This document shows positions 24,132-31,537 of a stretch of DNA of 37,016 nt, piece after piece. The first letter of the stretch is position 1, and the number at the start of each line of letters is the position of its first letter. The notes below the pieces were generated by a model. That model was not told where the DNA came from, searched no databases, and worked only from the letters and a program-made list of their open reading frames with translations. The DNA comes from Planctomycetota bacterium (GTDB lineage: Bacteria; Planctomycetota; UBA1135), in the NCBI GenBank assembly GCA_021776925.1, contig JAJFFB010000197.1, forward strand, positions 1 to 37,016, given 5' to 3'. The position numbers were made by a program, and so were the translations under genes.

Positions 24132-25268
24132 TCAGGGCGTGGAAGTCTGGCCGTCGTCGAGCAAGGACAGAATTGGATAGGCAGCGTTGTACTGCTTGTG
24201 CAGGAAAACTGGATTGCGTTCGCGGTACAGGACCTTGGCCACGCGGTCGGCGATCGGAATCATGCTGCGCTCGTAGCGGCACAGCACCGGCGAGACCGTG
24301 TCGACGCGGCCGGTGGCCTGCCAGTTGAGGCAGCCGCAGGTGTGGGCACAGCGCTTCTGCAGCGCGCAATTGGCGCATGAATCATGTTTATGCTGTCCAA
24401 GCGCGTGAATCGCACTGCGCCGCTCCTCGTCGACACCGCCGCGCACGTCGCCGATGCACCATTCACTTTCCGCACCGGCCGAGGGGAACTGCACACACGG
24501 ATAGATGTTCCCGGACGGATCGATCGAGAGCTGACGGCGGCCGAGTTCACAGCGCTTCTCCTGCCAGCAATGACCGTCGACGTGGGAAGCGATCTTGACC
24601 TCGAAGGGACTGAGATAGAAACGCCGGTCGGCACGCGTCCAGCGCAGGTAGGAATCGCCGAGGCGGCGCAACTGGCGGCGCAGCACACGGAAGCTGGCGT
24701 TGTTCCACTGGGCGTCGTAGTTGAGCATGACGATGAGATAACGCGCGCCTTCCTGCATCAGGTATTCGACCGAATCGTGCAGGTGCTCGGCGGTGTCGGG
24801 ATTGACCACCGTCATGATGCTGGCGTAGGGCCGCACCGCGAGCAGCGCGCGCAGGCGGCTCTCGAGCACGCTCCAACTGGCCCGGTCGTTGCGCAGGCGG
24901 CGATGACGGTCGTGGGCTTCCTGCACCCCGTCGTGGCTGAGCGCGATCAGAATGTCATTGTCGACCGCGAAGGCAAGGAAGTCCTCGTCCAGCGCCAGGC
25001 CGTTGGTGGTGAGTTTGTAATGGAAGCGTCCGCGCCCGGCCCGCTGCAATTCCTGGCCATAGGCCACCAGGTCGCGGATCAGGCCCTTGCGCAACAAGGG
25101 CTCGCCGCCGAAGAACACCACCCCGCACGAGGCCTCGCTATCGGCACAAGCAAGTTCCATCGCCCGCCTTCCGGTCTCCAGGCTCATTTGCGCGCCCCCG
25201 TGGGGGGGGGCGTAGCAATAGCGGCAGCGCATGTTGCACTGCGTGGTCAGGTGGAGCGTGAGGTGCAA
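24132..25268 (-). CDS. Radical SAM/SPASM domain enzyme, probable peptide or protein modifier
   Basis: 378 aa from TTG 25268, with AGGA overlapping the upstream stop and 7 bases before the TTG. The cluster motif C11-NMR-C15-RY-C18 binds the SAM [4Fe-4S] cluster; FFGGEPLL (53-60) is the GGEP SAM motif. The C-terminal SPASM pattern is complete: C240, G253-x4-C258, C271, C298-x2-C301-x5-C307-x3-C311 and C330, i.e. two auxiliary clusters as in anSME and RiPP maturases. It should be cytoplasmic. The upstream lipoprotein gene is 9 bases away and is the obvious substrate candidate. A C9 run encodes APPH just after C18. It could instead be a sulfatase maturase, but the N-terminal motif does not look like anSME. 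Confidence 0.9.
   Translation of the reverse strand: MHLTLHLTTQCNMRCRYCYAPPHGGAQMSLETGRRAMELACADSEASCGVVFFGGEPLLRKGLIRDLVAYGQELQRAGRGRFHYKLTTNGLALDEDFLAFAVDNDILIALSHDGVQEAHDRHRRLRNDRASWSVLESRLRALLAVRPYASIMTVVNPDTAEHLHDSVEYLMQEGARYLIVMLNYDAQWNNASFRVLRRQLRRLGDSYLRWTRADRRFYLSPFEVKIASHVDGHCWQEKRCELGRRQLSIDPSGNIYPCVQFPSAGAESEWCIGDVRGGVDEERRSAIHALGQHKHDSCANCALQKRCAHTCGCLNWQATGRVDTVSPVLCRYERSMIPIADRVAKVLYRERNPVFLHKQYNAAYPILSLLDDGQTSTP
25202..25210 (-). repeat. C9 homopolymer in the coding strand of the radical SAM gene
   Basis: Nine G on + lie directly after the CxxxCxxC codons. A one-base slip here would destroy the enzyme after ~20 residues. Confidence 0.9.
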
Positions 25269-25277
25269 GGCAGGTTC

Positions 25278-26093
25278 CTAGAGAACCCCTTGCCCTTCCA
25301 GCCAGGTGAGGAAATTGCGCACCTGCAGTCGCAACAGCTCCTCGGATCGCTCCTTTGCATCGGCCCTGGTTGCGTGCATTTGATGCGTTGGTTCCATCCA
25401 ATTGGAGCGCCCGTAGTTTTCCATCGGGTCATAGAAAACGCCGTAATAACACCCGTCTTCACGTTGACCAAGATCAACCGATAGGCGGCCCGAGATTTCA
25501 AGCAAATCAAAGCCTTGGACGGTGGAATAGTTCCGAGGCCCGCCCAGGTCGTGGTAGTCCTTCCTGGAAACGAACTCGACGCCCACATTGCCGTCGGCGG
25601 TTGCTCGGTCCAAGGTGAAAGTCACTGCGGGGCGATCCGGGTCATCGAAGACTTCCGAGAGGAATTCTCCGTTCTCGCTCGTCCAGGACTCCTCCTTCTG
25701 TCCGAAGGTCAGACCCTCAATGGGTATGTCGAACTGAGTGAGAACAAGATGATGGCCTTCCAGTTCCTCGCCAATGACCTGCAATGCCTCTTCTTCGGAG
25801 AGAAAGGCAGGTGGAGAAACCACCACACAGCCCATTGCACCCCTGCCTTCCCCATGGACAAAAACTGGAGCAGCGGCTCCGGATAACCTGACCTCAGATT
25901 CGGCAAGGGATTCCTTGGACGATCCGTGCTGGCAGGCGTTGAGCGCCAGGAAGGCCACCACCGCGCCGGCCATTTCCGGGCGGCCGCGCCAGGTGCGGGG
26001 CAGATTTTCTGCCAGCAACTCGGGATCGGCGAGCGCCTGGGGGCGAGTGGGATATCCCGGGGTGGGGTACTTGTGGACCGCGCGTGTTTTCAC
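25278..26093 (-). CDS. Putative lipoprotein partner/substrate of the adjacent radical SAM enzyme
   Basis: The start GTG 26093 (271 aa) is set by a perfect AAGGAGGT 8 bases upstream; ATG 26114 would add seven residues. Residues ~9-35 (YPTPGYPTRP, ALADPELLAENLPRTW) precede a hydrophobic helix (~41-53) ending in a lipobox-like LNAC (Cys54). So a 40-residue pre-sequence stands before the lipid-type signal, which is unusual and leader-like. The mature part has GCVVVSPPAFLSEEEAL (around 87-103), a beta-rich middle (FDIPIEGLTFGQ, DRPAVTFTLDR), then CYYGVFYDPMENYG and a C-terminal helix ending FLTWLEGQG. I know no named family. GC drops from ~70% to ~52% at about the Cys54 codon. It is cotranscribed with the radical SAM gene. 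Confidence 0.7.
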   Translation of the reverse strand: MKTRAVHKYPTPGYPTRPQALADPELLAENLPRTWRGRPEMAGAVVAFLALNACQHGSSKESLAESEVRLSGAAAPVFVHGEGRGAMGCVVVSPPAFLSEEEALQVIGEELEGHHLVLTQFDIPIEGLTFGQKEESWTSENGEFLSEVFDDPDRPAVTFTLDRATADGNVGVEFVSRKDYHDLGGPRNYSTVQGFDLLEISGRLSVDLGQREDGCYYGVFYDPMENYGRSNWMEPTHQMHATRADAKERSEELLRLQVRNFLTWLEGQGVL

Positions 26094-26101
26094 CGGCAAA
26101 G

Positions 26102-26109
26102 ACCTCCTT
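26102..26109 (-). promoter_or_regulatory. Consensus Shine-Dalgarno AAGGAGGT selecting GTG 26093
   Basis: A full anti-16S match with an 8-base spacer to GTG. It is among the strongest ribosome binding sites in the window, where most genes lack one, and it implies high translation of the lipoprotein. Confidence 0.75.
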
Positions 26110-26177
26110 GGCATTGCCTAGAGGTTGCTGCACGGCTGGCAACTCGATGAAAGGTCAAATATTGGTGATCTGTTCAG

Positions 26178-26197
26178 GGTTCGCCAAAGGGTGAACC
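26178..26197. other. Imperfect 8-bp inverted repeat, possible terminator or operator
   Basis: GGTTCGCC-AAAG-GGTGAACC has one mismatched pair. It lies in the 104-base gap upstream of the lipoprotein/radical SAM genes and past the end of the thioredoxin-fold gene. There is no T-run, so a protein-binding site is as likely as a terminator. Confidence 0.4.
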
Positions 26198-26218
26198 AAT
26201 TAACGATCAACCTCCGCT

Positions 26219-28459
26219 TCAGCCTCCACCGCCACCGCTGCCGAACCGTTGCGCATCCTGGCTGGGGGCGCCGGGCGTGTCATAGGCCGGGCGCTGGCGG
26301 GCCTTCGGTGGCAGGGCATCGATCGCTTCCTGGAGGCTCTGGGCCAGAGCACCTTGACCGGCTTCGAGCAGGCGTGCGTGCAGCGTGGTGGCGGTGACGA
26401 AGGCGCTGAAGTTCAAGCCGTCGAGCACGTTGGCCGACCCTGGGTCAAGCGCGAAAGAGGCGAGCAGGTCGTCGTAGGAAGCCTGCCAGTGCTGCGCGTC
26501 CATGGCAATGCGTGCACGACCGGCCAAGGCCAGCGCCATGTAGGTATTTGAGGACTGTTCGACCGAAGGATTGCGTTCGATCGCCCGCTGATAGAGGCCT
26601 AGGGCACGCTCGTAGGCGGCCCGCGCTGCGTCTCCTTGATTGGCCTGGCGTTGGGTTTCGGCGGCGACGATCGAGGCAAAACCAGCGTACCAGGCGAGGT
26701 TCGCGGGTGCGTCCTGGCGTTCGAGCCAGCGTTGGTAGCTACGTTCAAGAGCGGCAACGCCACGGTCGCGCAGCAGTTGCTGTCGGTAGCGTGCGTGCAG
26801 GTCCCAGGATTCGGGGTAACGCTGGAAACCTGCTTGAAGCGAACGCGCAGCCTGGCGATAGGCACCGAGCGCGACGAGGAAATCATGATGGGTCATGACC
26901 TGGATGACGTTGCCGAGCGGATGCTGCGCCAGTACCGAATAGGTCGCGTGCAATTCGCTCATCCACTCCGCCGGCCACTCGGCCTTGTCGCGCACCGCCT
27001 GGGCGATGCCGCGGCGGCGGGCGTCGGCAAAAATGTCCATCACCGCCATCGCGTTCCAGCTCGGGTCGCCGGGCGGCAGTTTGCCCACCGCGACTTCGGC
27101 GCGTTGGTGTGCGGTGGGAACGTCGCCGAGGGAATAGGCAGCCACCGCGACCACCGCGTCGAGCTGCCAGTCGGCGGCACCCGCGGCCTCGGCTTCGAGG
27201 GCGGTCTCGAGCGCGTCCTGGTAGTAAAGGCGCAGATACCTCGACGAGGTTCTGGGATCGCGCGCCAGCTGCGCCACGGTCGCCGGGTCGACGGCGAAGG
27301 CCAGGGCTGCGACGGCAAGATCCAGCAACGCAGCCGGATCGGTCGGCGCTGCGTGGGTGGCGTTTTCACTGTTGCGCAGACGCCGCTCGATCTCGTCGCT
27401 ACCCGGTGGGGGGGGGTACTCCTGCCCTTCCATGGCGCGGGCCCAACCGGCAGCATCGACCGCAGAGGAGGCACTGCCGAGGCCTTCCTGCACCGTCGCC
27501 AGCGTGCGCGCGCGCACCGAGTCCTTGCCGATGCGCTTCAGGGCCGCAACCAGCCCTTGCCGCTGGTCCTCGGGCATGAGTCCGCGCAGCGCCTCGGTGA
27601 TCAGGTCGATCGCGCCCGGTGTGCTGCTCTGCGCCAGACCCTGGCGCGCCATCTTGTTCAGATTCTCGTCGAGGTCATAAAGAGCGAGGCGCAGTAAGCC
27701 CGTGCCCTCGGCCTGCGGATTCTGGATCGCCGCCTGCAGCAGGGCCTGCTTCAGGTCGACGTCACCGTCGCTATACGCGGCTTCCACCGCGGCGCGGTCG
27801 CTGGCCTCGCGGCTGGCCACGCGTTCCAGCAGGCTGCGGTCGCCCTTGGGCGGATTGGGCTGCCGTTCGCGCTGCTCAATACCCTCGCGGATCGCCCGAA
27901 ACACCGAATCGGTGTCCCAGGCGTAGAACACGTCGTAGGTCTCATTGCCGTCGAGCTCGACCATGATGTGGCGGGGGGCCACGCGTCGTCCGTCGAGAAA
28001 TTTCTCGTAAAGGATCGGCTCCATGGTGATGTGTTCGCCACAGGTCACGCCGTGAAAGCGCGGGCACTCGACCCGCTCGCCGGCCTCGTCGTAGTCGCTC
28101 GGCGTGTGGCGGTAGACCGAGGCGACCACGCACACGTAGGGCTCATAAAGCTGAGCGATCTCGGCGTCGCGATAGCGGATGCCGGCGTAGTGCTCGCTGG
28201 CGATCTCGCCGTCCATGTTGACGCACACCAGGATCGCCTTGCCGCTCTCCAGCGACACCGCCAGCGCGTCTTCCCAGGTGCGCTGCCAGGTGATCCGGCA
28301 CGGTTTGGCCCAGTCCTGGGCCGACGGCGCGTACCACATCTGTTCGCGGGTCACGCCGGCGGGCAGGCCATCCTGTTGACTTGCCACCGGAGAGGCAAGC
28401 AGCGGAACGAAGGCCAGGGCAAGAAGAGGCAGGACGGCGAAGGGACGGAACGGGTGCAT
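26219..28459 (-). CDS. Exported thioredoxin-fold (no CxxC) and TPR/HEAT-like protein
   Basis: The chosen start is ATG 28459 (746 aa). The open frame continues upstream to 28837 but only antisense to moxR. The signal peptide is MHPFRPFAVLPLLALAFVPLLASPVASQ. Residues ~55-200 resemble a thioredoxin-like domain (WEDALAVSLESGKAILVCVNMDG ... RVAPRHIMVELDG), but the CxxC position reads DGEIASEHY, so it is not a redox enzyme of the usual kind. The rest is helical: HEAT-like (~205-330), then TPR-like repeats (for example AARSLQAGFQRYPESWDLHARY, AYERALGLYQRAIERNPSVE). It ends in a Gly-rich tail. A C9 run encodes YPPPPG. It is divergent from the MoxR/Bat operon with a 106-base shared upstream region. 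Confidence 0.75.
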   Translation of the reverse strand: MHPFRPFAVLPLLALAFVPLLASPVASQQDGLPAGVTREQMWYAPSAQDWAKPCRITWQRTWEDALAVSLESGKAILVCVNMDGEIASEHYAGIRYRDAEIAQLYEPYVCVVASVYRHTPSDYDEAGERVECPRFHGVTCGEHITMEPILYEKFLDGRRVAPRHIMVELDGNETYDVFYAWDTDSVFRAIREGIEQRERQPNPPKGDRSLLERVASREASDRAAVEAAYSDGDVDLKQALLQAAIQNPQAEGTGLLRLALYDLDENLNKMARQGLAQSSTPGAIDLITEALRGLMPEDQRQGLVAALKRIGKDSVRARTLATVQEGLGSASSAVDAAGWARAMEGQEYPPPPGSDEIERRLRNSENATHAAPTDPAALLDLAVAALAFAVDPATVAQLARDPRTSSRYLRLYYQDALETALEAEAAGAADWQLDAVVAVAAYSLGDVPTAHQRAEVAVGKLPPGDPSWNAMAVMDIFADARRRGIAQAVRDKAEWPAEWMSELHATYSVLAQHPLGNVIQVMTHHDFLVALGAYRQAARSLQAGFQRYPESWDLHARYRQQLLRDRGVAALERSYQRWLERQDAPANLAWYAGFASIVAAETQRQANQGDAARAAYERALGLYQRAIERNPSVEQSSNTYMALALAGRARIAMDAQHWQASYDDLLASFALDPGSANVLDGLNFSAFVTATTLHARLLEAGQGALAQSLQEAIDALPPKARQRPAYDTPGAPSQDAQRFGSGGGGG
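27408..27416 (-). repeat. C9 homopolymer in the coding strand
   Basis: Nine G on + inside the thioredoxin-fold/TPR gene, encoding the proline run of YPPPPG. Confidence 0.9.
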
Positions 28460-28491
28460 GAACGCGATGGGGCAGCCTTCCAGGGTATCGC

Positions 28492-28529
28492 ACTCCGCGC
28501 TTGGGTACACTTCGGCCAAGACTCCGTGC
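28492..28529. promoter_or_regulatory. Nested repeats in the divergent promoter region before moxR
   Basis: ACTCCGCGC (28492-28500) and ACTCCGTGC (28521-28529) are near-identical direct repeats 29 bases apart. Between them CTTGG (28500-28504) and CCAAG (28516-28520) form an inverted repeat. The gap serves the divergent thioredoxin-fold and moxR genes, so a shared regulator site is possible. Confidence 0.25.
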
Positions 28530-28565
28530 GCGGCATCCAGATCTTCGTGCCGACGGCCCCTTCCG

Positions 28566-29555
28566 GTGACCCAGCCCTCGTCCAGCCCCGACGCCCTGCT
28601 CGAACAAGGCGCTTTCCTGAAAGAAGTCCTGCACGAGGTCGAGCAGGTCATCGTCGGCCAGCGCAATCTGCTCGAAGGCCTGCTCATCGGCCTGCTCGCC
28701 GACGGCCACGTGCTGCTCGAGGGCCTGCCCGGCCTGGCCAAATCGATGGCCGTCGAATCGCTGGCGACGGCCTTCGGCGGCGTTTGCCACCGCATCCAGT
28801 TCACTCCCGACCTGCTGCCGTCGGACCTGATCGGCACCCAGGTATTTCAGCCGCAGAGCGGCGAATGGACGGTGCACCCCGGACCGGTGTTCGGCAACTT
28901 CGTGCTCGCCGACGAGATCAACCGCGCGCCGGCCAAGGTGCAGTCGGCGCTGCTCGAAGCGATGCAGGAGCGGCAGGTGACCCTGGCGGGGGTAACCCGT
29001 CCGCTACCGCAGCCCTTCCTGGTGCTGGCAACCCAGAACCCGATCGAGCAGGAAGGCACCTACCCATTGCCCGAGGCACAGGTCGACCGCTTCATGCTCA
29101 AGGTGGTGGTCGATTACCCTAACCGCGCCGATGAGAAACGCATCATCGAGCGCATGGCGACCACCACGCACAAGCCCCAAGTGCGACAGGTGGCCACACC
29201 AGAGCAGATTCTGCAAGCCCGCGCAGCGATGGACGAGATCCATGTCGACGAAAAGATCCGCGACTACGTCGTCGACCTGGTCTTCGCCACCCGCGAACCT
29301 GAAGCCGCCGGCCTGGTCGGCCTGGCCCCGCTGATCCTCTACGGCGCCTCCCCGCGCGCTTCGATCGCGCTGACCCAGGCCTCGCGCGCGCGCGCTTTCC
29401 TCGCGGGGCGCAACTACGTGACTCCCTACGACGTCAAGGCGATCGGCTTCGATGTCCTGCGTCACCGTGTGATCACCACCTACGAGGCCGAGGCCGAAGG
29501 GCTCGGTTCGGAAGAGTTGTTGCAACGCGTCTTCGACACCGTGCCGGTGCCCTGA
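28566..29555 (+). CDS. MoxR family AAA+ ATPase
   Basis: The chosen start is GTG 28566 (329 aa), which gives the usual MoxR N-terminal length before VEQVIVGQRNLLEGLLIGLL. ATG 28458 would add 36 residues that look non-coding and would overlap the divergent gene's start. Walker A is GLPGLAKS (53-60), Walker B FVLADEIN (112-119) followed by RAPAKVQSALLEAMQERQVT, and sensor 1 is LATQNPIEQEGTYPLPEAQ. MoxR ATPases act as chaperones for metal insertion or complex assembly with VWA partners, which follow directly. It is the first gene of the operon; the next gene starts 3 bases after its stop. Confidence 0.95.
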   Translation: MTQPSSSPDALLEQGAFLKEVLHEVEQVIVGQRNLLEGLLIGLLADGHVLLEGLPGLAKSMAVESLATAFGGVCHRIQFTPDLLPSDLIGTQVFQPQSGEWTVHPGPVFGNFVLADEINRAPAKVQSALLEAMQERQVTLAGVTRPLPQPFLVLATQNPIEQEGTYPLPEAQVDRFMLKVVVDYPNRADEKRIIERMATTTHKPQVRQVATPEQILQARAAMDEIHVDEKIRDYVVDLVFATREPEAAGLVGLAPLILYGASPRASIALTQASRARAFLAGRNYVTPYDVKAIGFDVLRHRVITTYEAEAEGLGSEELLQRVFDTVPVP

Positions 29556-29558
29556 GCG

Positions 29559-30479
29559 GTGGCTGCGGAGGGTTCCCCGCCGCCGGCCCTGGCCGAACTG
29601 CTGGGCGAGGTCCGCCGCATCCAGCTGCAGTGCGACCGGCTGGTCTCGGACCAGCTCGCTGGCGGCTACCGTTCGGCCTTCCGCGGCGCCGGCATCGAGT
29701 TCGACGAGGTGCGCGAATACGTACCCGGCGACGATCCGCGTTCGGTCGACTGGAACGTGACCGCCCGCGTCGGCCGTCCCTTCGTCAAGAAGTACGTCGA
29801 CGAGCGCGAGCGCAGCATGGTGTTCCTGCTCGACCTGAGTCCGTCGATGGAGTCCGGTCTCGGGGTGTGGTCGCCGCGCCAGATCGCCGCGCGCCTGATC
29901 GCGATCCTGGCGCTCGCCGCGGTGCGCAACGACGACCGCGTCGGCCTGATCGCCTTCGGCGACGGCGTTGAGCACTTCGTGCCGCCGCGCAAGGGTCTGC
30001 GCCACGCGCTGGCGATCCTGCGCGACGCGCTGGCGTGGCGCAGCCAGGCGGCGGTGAGCACCCCGGGAGCCGCCCTCGCGCTGGCTTCCAGCTGGCTGCG
30101 CCGGCGGGCCACGCTGTTTCTGCTCAGCGATTTCTTCGCCGAGGACTGGCCGCAGCCGTTGCGTTTGTGCCGGCGCCGCCACGACGTCATCGCCGTGCCC
30201 TTGATCGCTCCGGAATGGCGCCAGGCGCCGGCGGAGTGGGTGCGCTGGCGCGACCCGGAGAGCAGCCGCACGCGCCTGGTGGACGGCCGCGACCCCGGGG
30301 TGGCGCGGGCCTGGTGCGCGCGATTTGAAGAATGGGAAATTCAGACCAACAGCGTGCTCAAGGGTGCGCGCGTGGATCGCATCGACATTCCCTTCCCCGC
30401 CACCGCCGACCTCGACGCGATCGCCCGCCCCCTGCAGGCTTTCTTCCGCATGCGCGAAGCGCGCCTGGCCCGCCAATGA
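29559..30479 (+). CDS. DUF58 domain protein of the MoxR/Bat operon
   Basis: 306 aa from GTG 29559. The DUF58 signature is at about 38-72 (FRGAGIEFDEVREYVPGDD, then RSVDWNVTAR), followed by a degenerate VWA-like part (SMVFLLDLSPSMESG, a DxSxS-type motif; LFLLSDFF). The protein has no membrane helix and should be cytoplasmic, unlike the later VWA proteins. DUF58 proteins regularly sit between moxR and batA and are thought to be MoxR partners. The stop overlaps the next start as ATGA. Confidence 0.93.
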   Translation: MAAEGSPPPALAELLGEVRRIQLQCDRLVSDQLAGGYRSAFRGAGIEFDEVREYVPGDDPRSVDWNVTARVGRPFVKKYVDERERSMVFLLDLSPSMESGLGVWSPRQIAARLIAILALAAVRNDDRVGLIAFGDGVEHFVPPRKGLRHALAILRDALAWRSQAAVSTPGAALALASSWLRRRATLFLLSDFFAEDWPQPLRLCRRRHDVIAVPLIAPEWRQAPAEWVRWRDPESSRTRLVDGRDPGVARAWCARFEEWEIQTNSVLKGARVDRIDIPFPATADLDAIARPLQAFFRMREARLARQ

Positions 30480-31537
30480 GCTGTCCATTCCCTCCGCTGA
30501 GTGGATGGCGTCTTTCCGCTGCGCATCTATGCGGCTTCACCCTTGGATCGCACTTGGCCGCTGCTCTTCCCATTGGCTACCAGTTTGCCGCCATGGCACT
30601 CATCCTCCTGGGGGGGGGCTGCACAGAGGAGCTGGATTGGCCGCCTGGGCAGCAGCAGCGCATCAGTGGATCGCCCGCCGAGGTTGATTTCGGCGCCCCC
30701 TTCCCGCTGACCGTGGAACGGGTTTGGCCGCAAGGCGCCGCGCAACAGGAATGGGATCCAGCCTGGCTCGCGCCTTTGCACCTGCGCGAATTGGATCATC
30801 ACCGCGAGGTCCGCGACGGTCAGGTGTATGAAAGCCGACGCCTGGAAGCCCGCGTTTTCCAGCTGGGCACAATCGAACTTTGGCCGCGCCTGGTGCGCGG
30901 GATTGGGGAAGGTGCTGAGGACCAGAGCAGCCCGGTCGGGGAACCCTTGCGCGTCGAAGTCCGCTCGATCCTGCCTCCGGGCGATCCCAGGATCGCCGAG
31001 GCCCCCCCCGGGCCCTTGCCGGTGCCGCTCCCATTCTGGCAACAGCACCGCCAAGGAATTCTGGCGGCCTTGATCGCCAGCCTGGTGCTCTATGGCGCGC
31101 ATCGTCTGCGCAGCCCTTCCTCCCAGCAGCAAGCGGAGTCTGTGCCCATCGATGCGAGCTGGAACCCATGGCTGCGTTTCGAAGCATTACGCACCGAAAT
31201 GCAACGGCCCGAAGTCGATTGGAAGTTGTTTGCTGTTCGGGCGCGTTCGCTGGTCCACGAAGGGATTTACCGAGTCGGTCAGGTCGAAGTCCGCTGTCGT
31301 TGTCGTGAGGAAATCACCGCCCGGCTGATGCACGAAGACAGATTGGATCCAGTCGGTGTCCAGGCCCTCGACACTTTGTTGCAGCGGAGCGAAGAGGTGA
31401 TCTTCGCCACCGCTTCCACGCAATCCGTCGGAGAGCTGCTCGAAACCCTGAACCAGGCTCTGCTGGCGCTGTCCTCCATTGCGTCCGGTCCGGGACCTTC
31501 TGTTAGTCCCTCGCAGCAACCAGGAGAGGGAGCATGA
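30476..31537 (+). CDS. DUF4381-like membrane protein/lipoprotein of the MoxR/Bat operon
   Basis: 353 aa from ATG 30476, overlapping DUF58 by 4 bases. The N-terminus is long and partly hydrophobic, ending in the lipobox-like LLGGGC (Cys49), encoded by a G9 run. A beta-rich extracytoplasmic part (LTVERVWP ... TIELWPRLV) follows, then a helix (GILAALIASLVLYGAHRL, about 200-217) and a cytoplasmic helical domain (WLRFEALR ... LDTLLQRSEEVIFATAS) that resembles the end of DUF4381 proteins in this operon position. Homology is weak, so the name is tentative. Having both a lipobox and an internal helix is odd; one may not be used. Confidence 0.6.
   Translation: MSCPFPPLSGWRLSAAHLCGFTLGSHLAAALPIGYQFAAMALILLGGGCTEELDWPPGQQQRISGSPAEVDFGAPFPLTVERVWPQGAAQQEWDPAWLAPLHLRELDHHREVRDGQVYESRRLEARVFQLGTIELWPRLVRGIGEGAEDQSSPVGEPLRVEVRSILPPGDPRIAEAPPGPLPVPLPFWQQHRQGILAALIASLVLYGAHRLRSPSSQQQAESVPIDASWNPWLRFEALRTEMQRPEVDWKLFAVRARSLVHEGIYRVGQVEVRCRCREEITARLMHEDRLDPVGVQALDTLLQRSEEVIFATASTQSVGELLETLNQALLALSSIASGPGPSVSPSQQPGEGA
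30610..30618 (+). repeat. G9 homopolymer at the lipobox codons
   Basis: Nine G encode the LGGGC lipobox-like motif of the DUF4381-like gene. A slip would separate signal from mature protein and affect the coupled downstream genes. Confidence 0.9.

Noticed and set aside
24132..25268. Reading the radical SAM enzyme as the maturase of the sulfatase at 14724
   Set aside because: SPASM cysteines fit, but the N-terminal motif does not resemble anSME, the gene is 8 kb away, and a closer partner lies 9 bases upstream. Not excluded, only less likely.
28460..28837. N-terminal extension of the thioredoxin-fold gene
   Set aside because: Antisense to moxR and low-complexity in translation. The signal peptide at 28459 marks the start.
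29004..30488. 494-aa minus-strand open frame
   Set aside because: Antisense to moxR and DUF58, both with canonical motifs.
31002..31009. C8 run in the DUF4381-like gene as an eighth homopolymer site
   Set aside because: Shorter than the 9-base cut-off used and expected more often by chance at this GC.
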